Source: Rallus limicola (Eukaryota; Chordata; Aves; Gruiformes; Rallidae). From it: a stretch of 64,000 bases of DNA. The notes under the pieces are model-generated. The model worked only from the letters and a program-made list of their open reading frames with translations, had not been told where the DNA came from and did no database searches. The position numbers were made by a program, and so were the translations under genes. Location of the stretch: positions 1,922,001 to 1,986,000 of the forward strand of contig JAKCOZ010000039.1 in NCBI GenBank assembly GCA_022605955.1. Reading direction: 5' to 3'. Positions 12,696-24,867 of this stretch are shown here, one piece after another (within the stretch, counting starts at the first letter, position 1; each line of letters begins with the position of its first letter).

Positions 12696-14194
12696 AGCAA
12701 CTTTTCCATGAATTGTATCTGTCATTTTTAAATAGCAGTACCTACATGCTAAGAACAGGATTCATCCCACTTAATGCTGAATGTCTAAAACCGAGGTGTC
12801 TAGGCTAGCCTAGTCAGTGGAAAGAGTTAAGCACTTTCAATTGGGTGAGTCGTCTCTCATACAGCAGGTGTGTAAGACATGCCCTTTGGCAGTGCTAGTT
12901 TCTTTCTGCTGACTATAACCGGAGCCAAAGGTGACTAGCTCAGAAATAGACATCATTTAAACCTCAGGCTTCTGGAGGCAGGTAAGACAAATCCTATGCC
13001 ATATATTTAAACAACTGGACCTGAATTCCTTGACAGCTGCCCCTGTAATATCAAACCTGTCTGCTTCGACTCTTTCCAAAAGGACAATCTAATATTACTG
13101 ATAAATAATTTAGCTGGGGAATTAAGTCAAGGTGCTCAGCATTTTTGAAGTGGAACAGACTTGCATAGCAGTCACATCTGTGATATGTCCCACCCCACTC
13201 CTACCCAAATGGCTTCTCTCAAGAGATACTGCAAGTATCTACTTTTGGCAAGCAGGATGGCATATGAGACTTCCTTGCTTATGAAGGAAACAGGGTGCCT
13301 TTAGCAGATCCAAGACTGTGCTTTGAGGCTCAAAGCTCTGCTCAGCAATCAACCACCCGCTCCTGACCCCATTCCTGATATGGTGTCCAGACATGATACA
13401 TGACTGCTGAACAAGAAATTGCTGTCATACACCACAACCATTACCTGCAAGAATGGCAAGAAATACAGGTCTTCCTCCAGAAATTCCAGAGACATTGAAA
13501 TCAGCATTCACCTTTCCAAATCAACATCTGAGCATCTACATCTGATCTACCAAAACCCGCAATGGCAGTGCCTTTCTCTACCACAGGCATGCAACAGCTT
13601 CGTAGTGAGAGAGCCAGCTGCTCCCTGGACTTTCTCCCTCTACACGCACTGAAGAGAGTCATTTCTTGGAGCTCATCAAAGGCTGCTGGCCTCGTGTCTC
13701 TTACATACCTCCATCAGGACAGAATACACCACAAATTGGAGATGTCTTAATGTTCTTCACTGACTAAAAGCAAAGCCTAGATAGCTTTACCTTATGCTAG
13801 CTGCTCTTTTGGGAGGAGATTAAACAGCTAAAGTTAGGTGAGAAGAATCCCACCTGAAATTTGCAAAGCAATTCAGCAAGATTTACTACAAGAAACAAAT
13901 AAGGCATTTATCATTCTGTGTTCATTCATCTCCTTATTAAAAACACAAAACAATGTCCTCTCTTAGCTATCAAAAGTGGAGACCTTTAATAAGAATTTTA
14001 ATACATAAATACTTAAGACTGCCATTTTTCTACCTATTTCAGTTAGTGATTTATCATACAACATAACATTCAGAAGTTCTCACTCCATTCCCTGGCATGT
14101 GCCTGTGTTTGTTTTCATAAACTTTTGGGAACAAAAATATTTCAGGATTGCTTTTGTGGAGCTGAGGTTTTTCCAAGCAAATGATCACTACAAT

Positions 14195-14227
14195 GGGGGG
14201 GGGCGGGGGGGGGGGAGGGGGGGGCGG
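14195..14227 (+). repeat. G tract, candidate G-quadruplex
   Basis: Runs of 9, 11 and 8 G residues (14195-14203, 14205-14215, 14217-14224) are separated by single C or A bases, and two further G follow. This could form one or more G-quadruplexes on the plus strand. Such tracts are hard to sequence, so the exact run lengths are uncertain. Confidence 0.9.
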
Positions 14228-14582
14228 AGAACAGGTTTACCTGTGGATGCTGGAGTCATTTTTGAGAGGCAATTTACTGCACTTAAGAGAAATAATGCTT
14301 CTATGATGTTGGAGGGGAAATTTTGATGCAAGTCCTTTCTAGGTCACAGTTGCAAGATCTGTGAGGGAAGGCAGGACCAGGCGAGACACAAATCAGCCTA
14401 CCTGAATTTGCATTTCCCTTCCTGTCGCCTACCCCCTTACTCCTTAGAGAAGGTGCCTGTAGATCTAAGCTAGCCTGAAGTGCTAGCAGTCTAGCTGCAG
14501 AAGTTAGAGGCCCCTGCAGTGTGAGAACGATGAATCAACCTGCACCGAGTCCAGTGCTGCTGCAGCTATCAGCTAGCCTGAC

Positions 14583-14642
14583 TCAAATTAGCTGTTTCAA
14601 AGGCAACGTAGGTCAAATTAGCTGTTTTGAAGGTAACTTAGG
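14583..14642. repeat. 30-bp tandem duplication, two copies
   Basis: The 30-bp unit beginning tcaaattagctgttt is present at 14583-14612 and again directly after it at 14613-14642, with a few substitutions (tcaaaggcaacg versus tgaaggtaactt). The units abut exactly. Copy divergence of about 13 percent indicates an old tandem duplication. Confidence 0.9.
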
Positions 14643-16664
14643 TATATCACAGGTACTTATTAAATGCCGTGAAGCAATAAGCACGCTGTTGGTGTTGCAT
14701 TAGAATTCTTATTTCCTCATGGTTACCTTTGCAGCTGGAGCTCACTAGCCAGAATTTAGCCCCTGTGTAATTAATTCAACGAATTCTTTAAATTTGTTGG
14801 ATTACTTTTAGCTTTAATGAGTTCGAGGACTTCCAAAGGACATCAAGCTCCTGCTTTTATTCCATTTTTAATTAGATTTGAGGTAATTTTTGTATTCAAA
14901 TGAAGAGTAACAGATGTAGCTCTGTGTGGTAATGTTGAATCAGAAAGTAATCTTATAGTAAACAGTTGAGCTTTTTACCATTGTTGGCTGTTCAAATCAA
15001 TTCACAATACGTGCGTTTTTAAATTTCATTGTCTCAGTTGTCATCACATTGACCTGAATATAAATATTGATCGTGGATACTTTGATTACTAAACTTTTGA
15101 TATTTTGCCATGTTTGAAAAAAATTTTAGTGCTGTTAGAAAAAAATCACCTTTTGATGTGAAGAGTAACGTTTCCCTTCTTATTTTTACATCAGATTTTT
15201 GGATAGTGGCTATAGCTAGGTGTTTGCACCTCAACCACAAATCTTATTCGTTCTTGGATCCAGTCCATTTCCAAGATATTTAATTCCAAGCCAAGTTCTG
15301 TCTCCAGAAGCCCACAACCAATACTGCAATTTGGCAAGTTTTTGCCTGAAAAATACACATAAACAAAAACATTTGAACCCTGCTGGGTACACCAGATATT
15401 TAAACACAGCTAGAATAGATAAGTGTATTATCCTACTTTGCTTTCTGAAAGTAATAGGTTTATAAACAATACCATGAATGTATTCTGAAAGGGACTTTGA
15501 TCAAATTCCATCCATTCCAGTTACAAACATAGAAGTTAATTGAAGCAAACAGGACTGCATAGACAGGGATCAAGGAGCAACTGCAGTTTAACTCCTGAGC
15601 CTCCTTAAATCTCTTACCAAACTTCTGTTTATGGACCTGATCCAAAGCTTGTTATAGCCAGTCAAAAGACTTCCACAGAATTCAAGAGTGAAAGACATAG
15701 GTTACCATCTGCAAGGAATGTAAGCACATACTTGACTTTAAGAAAGAAAGTAGCCCCGCTACAGTCAGTCCCAGTCCTGAGAATCTTCTAGTCTGGCTTG
15801 TATTCTGTGCCTGACTGAATCATGTTATCATTCCTAATTATGATCCTTATTATGTTCCTGAAGTGAAGTCAGTGGGAGTAAGAGCAGGGAAGTATGTCTC
15901 TGGAGGGTCGCATTGACATAAGAATTAAATCAATACTGTGCAGCTCCATTCTGTTGAAATCACTGGAGTTAACAATAGCAGAGATGGGAAGCATACAGTG
16001 GTAAATCAGATCCAGAGTCTGTTACATGGTTTTGACACGTCTTTCAGTTTTATCAGAAATCCAAACACAAAACTTAGCACTCTGAAACATCAGTGGATTT
16101 TAGACGCTCCCTGAAGGGCTTGGAGTACTGAAATCAATGAATGGATTGCAATGAACTGACCTATAAACGTGGTTTTTCAGCTGTGACAAATAAAATATTG
16201 ATAATGGTCTTCATTTTGCTTAACTCTTTCCCACTCTTTAAAAACGTCATGTGTAATAGACCATAGCGGAATGGAAATTACTTATAAAAATGTGAGTTGG
16301 GTTGGCAGGGTTTCACAGAGAGCAGCAGCGATTTTTATTTCCCTGAGAGACATGCCACATAGCATGGAATGCAGCAATATGTACTGCAAGAGGCTGCAGC
16401 AAGGTTTGGTCCATCATAGGCTTTCCTGTCGGGTGTATCAGCACACAACTCTAACACACATAATTAAGTTCTTCTTTTCAGCATTCATTATTACAATGAG
16501 GGTATAAGCCTTACCTAGCCATGAGAGGTCTCCTACCTGAAAGCCCCCCAAGGCCACTGTGGGACACTCACAAAGCAAACATGAGATTTACAAAAGGAGT
16601 TGAGAGGCCCTTCCAAGAACCAAAATACTATCAGTTGATTCACCAAGGACTTGCTTAACCCCTA

Positions 16665-16695
16665 AACAATCTAACATCCTTAACAATCTAACATC
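16665..16695. repeat. 14-bp direct repeat
   Basis: The 14-mer aacaatctaacatc occurs at 16665-16678 and again at 16682-16695, separated by three bases. It is a small local duplication. Confidence 0.9.
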
Positions 16696-17545
16696 GAAAG
16701 CCTTTTCATAAACAACTCCATGCATGTGCTAAAGTATCTTCTTCAGGCATGGGCTCCACAGCTGAACAGGGGCTACTCAAGCTTTTTTGATCCCAAAGCT
16801 CCCCTGCTGCCAAATGCAACATTACAGCACTTTGGTGGACATCCTGCTTAGGGACTAGCCCAAGTCCATTCAGAAGACTGAGTTGAAGCCAGGTGTCCTC
16901 AGTGCCACCATTATTACTAGACTCCAAAGACATCTGTGGGATGAATGAAAACTGATGTTTTTCAGCACAATTCCATGAAAATCCATCACACAAGATATTA
17001 GGAATTGCGCTCTGGATTGCTTAGTCCACCCAAAACACAGGGTGAGAAACTCCTAACCACATCTAGACACTGAAGGCAAAATGCAAAAACAGGTTCATAA
17101 TCATCATTTCAGAAGAATCAAATAATAAGACTGGGGCAATGCCACAGGGCAGGTCCCTAAGAGAAATAGAGTGGAATTTGCAAGTTAGCTAGACACATGT
17201 TCAAAAGCACAAAATGGGGTCTTTCATTATGAATGACCAGGCTGTCTCACAAAAGTATCACTCTCCTTCTATAATCTCAGTCTCTTATTCTTTCCAAGGG
17301 ACTGGGCTGACAAAGCAATCAGGAAATTAGGATAAAACAAATAAACACCTTCTTATTCTGATCAATTTCAAATGCATTCCATACACCTCTACTTAACGCA
17401 GTATAATGAAGTTTCATTGCTGTCTCTCCACAGAATGAAAGGAATCGCCAAACATGAAGGAGCATATGTAAAGTGGACAATTAGTGAAGAGCTGGCATGT
17501 TCCAAGCCACTATTCATTTATCAGCACAGATATTTTCCTTTATCC

Positions 17546-17547
17546 TT

Positions 17548-17578
<31 letters not shown>
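17546..17578 (+). repeat. (TTC)n microsatellite with flanking T runs
   Basis: About seven TTC units lie between T runs. It is a simple repeat. Confidence 0.93.
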
Positions 17579-18525
17579 CTGGAATTGGCTTTCAAAACGT
17601 TTCCATGGAAAACAGAGAGGAAGGCAGCTATCAAGAGCAACAACAGACCCTACCCAGCAATGTGCTTTTCGGACCCTCCTTTTTCTCCCCCTCTCTCCCC
17701 CCACTTCTTTTCTTATACTCCTCTGGGCTTAAGTTGAACAGTTTGCACCAGCATATGGCAAAGGTTGAGGTCAGACAGATAAAACGTTTCATTGCACCAA
17801 AGAATGGTTAACAACACGTGAATGTAAATTCTAACACATCGTAAAACTGTTGCAAAGCAGACTGAAAGGGGGCTTTAGTTATGGCAGGAAATCTGCTTCC
17901 CAGCCCCACCCCATCCCTTCCAGTTCATTTCAGGTATTGTGGAGCCCAGAGAGGCTTTTGAGCCCCCTCCCCTGACAATCTGCGCCCGGCCCCTCCGACA
18001 GATTTCTAATGACTTTCCAATGAAGATTTAGGAGGTTTTGTGTCCTGATGCTGTGAAGGATTTCAGCCAGGCACCGCTCTCCGGCAGTCAGTCTCAGCCA
18101 CTGCTTTTGTCCCCTTCTCGCTCCACCGCTTCCCCCATCCCCATGCTCTCCCTGAGGATCAACCAAGTGGAAGGGGACTCCCCTCCCAACACCTCCCCAC
18201 TCTTTGCCCAGCCCACAGCCATGGCAATTTGTAGCTGCGCTGGTGGCAGGACCACCCTACCGCCAGGTTTGTGGCAACCCACCCCTCCCACCCCCCACCG
18301 CCAGACGGGTCCTGCCCAGGGCTTGCACTCATCAAGGACTGTGGGGCACAATCTCGGTCCTTTCAGAGGACCCCAGCTACCCAAGGATCCCCTCAGGCTT
18401 CTCCAGCCCCGCTATTCCTCAGCCTCCCCTCCCGTCCAGGCCACAGAATAACCTGTAGGCCTTGCAAACCTCAGATCCAGGGGACAGCTTGCTCCCCAAG
18501 TGGGTTTTTCTCAGTTAAAGCAAAA

Positions 18526-18548
18526 ATAACAACAACAACAACAAAAAA
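18526..18548 (+). repeat. (AAC)n microsatellite
   Basis: Four to five AAC units are followed by an A run. It is a simple repeat. Confidence 0.9.
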
Positions 18549-21500
18549 CAGGAGTGACCTCCCCACCTCAGCGAGGACCATTCCTCCACCTCTTGGTGTC
18601 ACTGCTTCTTTTTCACTTGCATTTGTTCTTCCTCCTCGCCCCCGCCCTGTTCCCACATTTTGTCACCATTATTATAATAAATACAAAGGTTCTGCGCCTA
18701 AGAAGAGACTACAAAAACATAAATGAATAAATAAATACTTAAATATCAAGTGACATGTTTGTGTCAGGCATTAGTGCAGGCTCTGGGTTGATGTTTTCGT
18801 TTATCATTTGCTCTAAGTTCCTACAGCTGAAGAAGATAAATCCCAGCTATTCAAAAAAGAGATGTATAAATCATAACAAAGCACCCAGTTAAAAAGGGCT
18901 TGCTTTTTTTTTTTGTCCCCCCTACTTCTCCAGAGATAAGCCGCAGAAGCACTGTGCTCAATTGCATGCCACAGTCTCTGGAGTGAAACTGTGACGGTGG
19001 TGGTAGATCATATATATTGTAGAAATATATTGGGGCTTGTAATGCACCTGCAGGGAGTTTTTTGTTTGTTTGTGACACAGGCACAAGCAGAGAGTAACGT
19101 GTGCACCCAGACACCGATCACCTTAATCCCCCAGGCCTCGCTGAAATTGCGCCTGGTGTCCTACTTCCCTCCGCAGCGCTGCTCTGAGGTGAGAGTGATT
19201 AATGCTTTTTTTTAATCAAGGAAGATGTTAAAAGTGTGAGGGACATTGAGTTCAATTATGAAATATGAAATGCTGAGAGGGTCAAGTCTACTCAAGCCCC
19301 ACGATGGAAGAAACACTCCCAGGAGACTTTGATTCTTGGTCGGATGACTGATCATCGTGTCCTCAGAAAGAATTAAATTTTATTACCAGCTTTTTGGCAG
19401 CATTTAGAGTTTAACGTGGCCAGAATTAAAGAGCACTTACTCTGATTTTTCTTTCTTCGCATTCCGTTTTTGTTCCAAAGCTGCTTCATTTTTCTCACTG
19501 ACTTGGAGGTGCCTGTTAGAGAAATGCAGGTGACAAGTTATCTCTGGAGGGGTTGTACTGCCAGGACATTATTCACAGCTCATATTTGCATAATCTCTTG
19601 TCTCCTAAATCTTCTGTCTTGTTCTCTCTCCCTTCTTACTCTCTCAAGAAACCCTTGCCACAGTCTGGCTTGGGTTTCTTTCCTTCCATGTGCCTTGATA
19701 GCACTGACTGTTTTTATCAAGGAGTTGTGAGGAGGTGATCAGTCACACCTTCCTTCCCCACAGAGGGGCAAGGAATGCTGCAGAATGTGTTTACATTTAA
19801 CATCTGCCAAGACTTTTAACATCACCGTGCAAGGAAAGCCCCAAAGACAAATCCAGAGATGAGCATATTAATAATGGTTGGCAACCAGGATCCTGCGGCG
19901 AACCAGCACTTTACCTTTTGGTGCTGTTTGCCCTTCCGTAAAGTTCTTTCTTGCCCTACATTATGAAGATTTCTGATGGCTGAGAAGAAACTAACTGCTG
20001 TCATTGAGAAGCCTGGTAGTAAATCTTACAATTCTCAGTTTACTGTGCTGAGAACATTAGTGAAAAATCAGCAGAAGGAGTAGGGTTGTATGGAGGGAAT
20101 TCACATGGCCGTTGTACATAGGAGCCTTTACTTGAGAAGGAAAGTTACACTCTTAGTTGATTTCTTTTTAGTTTATGTATACATAATTCTGTTTGCTTTT
20201 GAAGATTCTGGAGTCTGTTCTAACATACATTGCTGCTGTAGCCAAGTAAGAAAAAAACTACTGAAAATCAAAAAAATAAGAGAGGAGGCAAGGGGAGGTC
20301 AGGCAAAGCAAGATGAGGAGAGGCTGCTATCAAGGTTGTGACTACCAATTCATATCTCCCCATTGTCTGGGGTCCAATTCAGTTGCCTAAATATAGCCAC
20401 CTTGTGCTTTCTAAGATACCCTCATGCTGCTGAGACCCCAGCTGCTCTGACCCTGCAGATTTCTTACTGATGTCTCAGATGGGAAAAGACACTTTTCCGT
20501 AGCTGTTTGTGCCAAGCCTCTGTGTCCTATGCAATTAATTAACTCAGAATACAGCCTTTGCATAAAAATATTTTTTTTCCTTGCTGATGTTTAACCTCCT
20601 GATGCACAGAAAGCAGTCATACTCCCCCTCAGCCTTCAGCTTATGGAACTAACAAGCAGGATCTTCGGTTTTTCTCTCACATTATAAACTTCCTTTTCCT
20701 CAATCACCTGGGCAAAACTCAGTCAGTTCTCAACCAGAAGTTACACACAGTAGATCACATAAAAATACACAACAGCAAAGGATACAGGGAAATTTGAATT
20801 GTGCATTAATCCTTCACCATAACCAAAACAGGCACTGCTTAACTGTCAAAGACATCATGGAGGACAGTAATTTACTTACTCATTTTTAAAAGATCCAAGA
20901 CTTGTCTGAATAGTACCAGCTTCTCCAATTACATTAGGTAGAATAAGCTAAGAAGAAGAAAATCACACTCATTTCAGGACACGCTCTAGAAATTTACTCA
21001 TAGGAATAGAAATAGGAAGAAATTACTCCTATAAGCAAGTTTTGTTTATATAGCAGACACCCACCAACACCACTCAACCCCTCCCCCTCCTGCCCTAGAT
21101 AGCACCAATGACAATGGTACTGGCCACAGACCAAAATGGGGTGTGGATATAGCTGGATTAGTGACTTGGTGTGGAAGTTTCAGCCTGAGATTCTGCTCAT
21201 CTTGGAAAAACACGGACCTGAGGAATTACTGCCTTGGGTGGAAATCTTTTACAGTCTGAAAGAGGAGAAAGACAGCAAGAAGGTGACTTGAACGTGCAAT
21301 GGCATGCAGAACTCCTTTTCAAAAAAGCTATGAACTTATATAAATAAAAGCTCTGGGGCAACTGGTTAGAATTTACTTAAAATGGAAGGAAAAATCCATC
21401 CACTGACCACCAGACTAACAATTTAACATGGTCATTTTAATGAGAAAAATGCTGACCTCCCCTATTGACTTTACATTTACAAAGAACACATAAAAATGTA

Positions 21501-22883
21501 TACAGCAAAAAGGGAGTTTGGAGCCACAGCATTGTCACTGTACAAAATGTCATCACCCCATTTTCACAAAGCTGGCAATTACTGAGATAAACATTTGCTA
21601 TCATACACTGGGTCCTCATTTTCCTTGAAAAACACTCTTAGTGGCCCAGATGAGACAAAATCATTGAGAACATTACCATTTTCTTTGCTGCCTCTCACCA
21701 AATTCCTGACATGTAAACTTCAACTTCCTGTATCCAAACATGTTTACAAATGCAACAAAACCCTTTCCATCATAAACCAGCCTTTACCATGTCCATCTTT
21801 TTTTTGCTTCTGGTTTATAGGAATGCATCTCAGACAGAGCAGAAAATGCTTGGAATCATTGTTGCTTTCCATGACAGTATGAAAGACAGGCCAAGCTGAC
21901 AACTTCATACTGTCCTATGTCACACTTTCCATTTCCCTTATTTTCTTTTAAGAAATTACAGGAATGAAACTTAAATAAATCTCAATGCTTCCACATAACA
22001 CTCCACTAAGTAAATCCAATGTTATTTAAGATATTTTCAAGCAAGGGTTGTTTTTTAAGTAAAGAAAAGAAAGACTTAGGACAAATAAAGGACAATTGCA
22101 TGTTCAAATGCAGATTTGTTTGATTTTGAGATTCAAAAAGGTGCTGTTCCACTGGCTGGATATATAAATGGTGAGCAAGTGCCATGTATTCCAACTCTGT
22201 TGTTGGTAGGAATTTGTATTACCCTCTGAGCAGCAAGGAACAGCAATACACATTTACAACAGAGGATGAGCCAGCCCAATTCCTAGTCCCACCATGCCTG
22301 TGAGAATTCACTTCCTATAAATTGATTGTGATTTTTAAAGAAAACCACCAGATCAGCATGGCCTTACCATGCAGAATACAGTATAGCCCTTGGAAACGAT
22401 ACTTTCCATGAAACACACTGACAATGAAATGAAGTGCAGTGGGATTGTAGGGAAAAAAAAATAGACAAAACCCCTGAATTTCTCACCATAACTTGGTAAA
22501 AGCAAATCTGTTTGTGGGGACCCTCTCATTAGTATGATGCTATTCAGTTAAAAAAATAAAAGCTATATGAAGATTCATGCCTATCAAAGGTAAACATGTA
22601 AGTGTCCTAGATTTGATTACCACTATGTAAATCATTTATCTACTGGGTTTCTGCTCTATTTCTATGCACAATAGGCCCTTCTGGGTTAATTCCAAGACTC
22701 AACAAGCATTTCCCAAATACCATCACCCTCTTCTGTGGAAATGAATCTGTCCTTGAGACGTGCTCGTATTCATAGATGACAGCATATTGATTTTGTGTAA
22801 CTTAATTGGTTGAGTGTTCTAATGCAACTCATTTACAGAAATTATGTGAATTATGTTTGGCATGAGTCCTCTCTTTTTTCTTC

Positions 22884-22900
22884 TTTTTTTTTTTTTTTTT
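22884..22900 (+). repeat. T tract
   Basis: About 17 T residues follow a short TTC stretch. On the minus strand this would be an A tail, but I recognise no processed pseudogene or SINE body beside it. Confidence 0.9.
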
Positions 22901-23352
22901 GGTCCAGCCTCTGAAAATTATGTGATGAGAAATCTCCATTGTCTTCTTTGTCCCCTGGAACATTTCTTCTCTGAAAGTTCAGGGAGTAGCGATGGTGAGT
23001 AGCAAATTTTACTGTCATGTGCTTGAGAGTTCACTGGAATTCATATAATGCACCCAGCGCTGTTTCAACCTAAAGGGATGCAGGTTTGGATTGTAGATAT
23101 TAACTTTAGATATACTTTAAAGGTAAGAAGTAACGTTTCAAGCAAATTTACTAAAATATGTATAGAAAAAGGCAGGCACACATCTTTCCTTGGCAGAAAG
23201 ATTGCAATTTTGATTTACAGTCAGTTATTAAACAATTACAAGTTTATGCCCTACCTAAAAATCCCCTTTCACTCATTGGCCTATGTCCCATGTCTGTATC
23301 ACCTCATGCACATCACTAATTCATAAACATTTCCATTTACTGGAGAGGAAGG

Positions 23353-23515
23353 GATAGTTAAAGCTGTAGTTTGGAAACCAGGAAACATGAAACCAGTTCC
23401 TGGTGCTGAAACAGGCTTCCTTGGTAACCTTTGGAAATTAATCTCTCTTCTGTCCATTTCCTCATCTCTCAATTGGGGAAAATACAGTGGCCCCATCCTG
23501 TACTTTGCTCCTCTA
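23353..23515 (+). mobile_element. MIR-type SINE relic
   Basis: This stretch follows the order of an amniote MIR element: a gttaaagc start, ggaaaccaggaaacatgaaa where the family has the ...CAGGAGACCTGGGTT core, then ttcctggtgctg, ttggtaacctttgg (family TGACCTTGGGC), aatctctcttctgtccatttcctcatctc (family ACCTCTCTGTGCCTCAGTTTCCTCATCTG) and attggggaaaata. MIR elements are tRNA-derived SINEs that spread before the main amniote lineages split. Their survivors in birds are few and highly diverged. A one-to-one alignment runs through most of the 160 bp, so I favour homology over chance. Confidence 0.65.
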
Positions 23516-24862
23516 GAAAGACAGTTACTTGGAGCAAGAAGAAACCATGTGCAAGGCACCTCATTGGCAGGGCATCATTCTTTAGAATCATAGGTAAAGA
23601 ATTAGTCAAATTAGTAAAATACTAGAATATCAAGTGTTTAGTCCGACTATGAAGGGGCTGTGGCCATAAAGAAGGTACACTGGGCTCAATGAAGGTATAC
23701 ATATCAATGAACTAAACCCCAACTTTTCACGACTGGCTTTCTCAAGGCGTCGGTACAACCCTTTCTTCTCCCTCTCTCTCTCTCTGCCAACCCCAGCTTG
23801 TAATAAATGGTTTGCACCTTCTCCACAGACAAAGAGGGAAAATGCCTCTTTATAGTTTTCTGTAGCATTTTTTGCCCTTCCTTCCAGAGCTGTTCTCCTG
23901 TTGCTGAGCAGTTGTTCTTGTGCGCACGCTGCTCTGCGATCAGCCGACACACATCAACAAGTGGCACTCCAAATGAATACATGGAACAGACCTGAGTGAT
24001 ACACACCTTATTTACATTTATTGTCATTTACACATCTGCTAAGTGCTCAGCCGAAGTGGCAGGACTTACTTCCCTAGGCTGTCGTCCAGGAAATCTGTGG
24101 AGATCTCACATGAATACAAGCTCATCTGCGCAAGTAAAGGCTCCACAGCCTATCTCTGAGGAGGCTGACTGTCCGGAAGAATAAAACCCAGAACAAAAGA
24201 AAGAGAGTTTTACCTAGCAAACAGGGTTGGAATCCATTTGCATTCTACAATATCATTAAATAGATGCAAAATCATTCATCCTTTCCCTTTGTTAGGTTTG
24301 GTTGTACTCTCTGAATAACAGAAATCAATAATCCAGTTTATGATAATCATGGAAAAATATGTCAATTTGAGGTATGAGGGAACTGATTTTCTGAGATTTA
24401 CCTACACTATCTTTATTGACACGATCTTGAGAGTTGTCTAGAAATTCTGCAGGAGTTTTAATAAAAATGTTGTTCATTATCTGAGTTACTGCAGTTCCTT
24501 GAGATCCTGCCAGTCATCAGGGAGATGTTATTCTGAGGATCGCAATAACCTAGCAAAGGTACAGCCTGTATCTTGAACATGTAAATCAAAGCAAGACAGA
24601 GATGTACCAAATAACTATAAGGAATAAGTGAGCAGGACTCTTTAGGCAGTCCTATTTGGAAGTTTCATGACACTGATTAAAAAACAATATGTTATCACCA
24701 AGTACTGTAATGTAATAAAGCCATGACAAATTGCTAGAATTGGCAAGATTAGGTGAGTTTGAGGGGACAAACACTACAAGATGAACAATTCATCCTATCT
24801 CAGCTCACATGATCCTACTGTCTGACAGAAGGAAAGATGTGTGTCTAGGACATGGTGATAGA
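23516..24862. other. unique non-coding DNA
   Basis: No gene or repeat is recognised apart from a short (CT)n stretch at about 23770-23788. Frames up to about 107 codons on the minus strand overlap frames on the plus strand and match no protein I know. Confidence 0.55.
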
Positions 24863-24867
24863 GTGTG

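Larger units (their letters stand above)
12446..23352. other. unique non-coding DNA with simple repeats and one old relic
   Basis: No exon or RNA gene is recognised in these 10.9 kb. The stretch holds an archosaur-repeat relic near 12640, a G tract at 14195-14227, a 30-bp tandem duplication at 14583-14642, a spaced 14-bp repeat at 16665-16695, TTC and AAC microsatellites near 17550 and 18526, and a T tract at 22884-22900. The segment at about 17.9-18.5 kb is locally C-rich and gives proline- and serine-rich frames on both strands, which looks compositional rather than coding. Confidence 0.55.

Noticed and set aside
17372..18726. overlapping plus-strand frames of 82-151 codons
   Set aside because: They run through TTC, T and AAC simple repeats and a C-rich stretch. 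The proline- and serine-rich translations exist in several frames at once, which shows composition rather than coding.
23584..23635. possible CR1 tail (agaatcatagg)
   Set aside because: Only about 11 bases agree with a CR1 tail repeat and the adjoining sequence does not continue as CR1.
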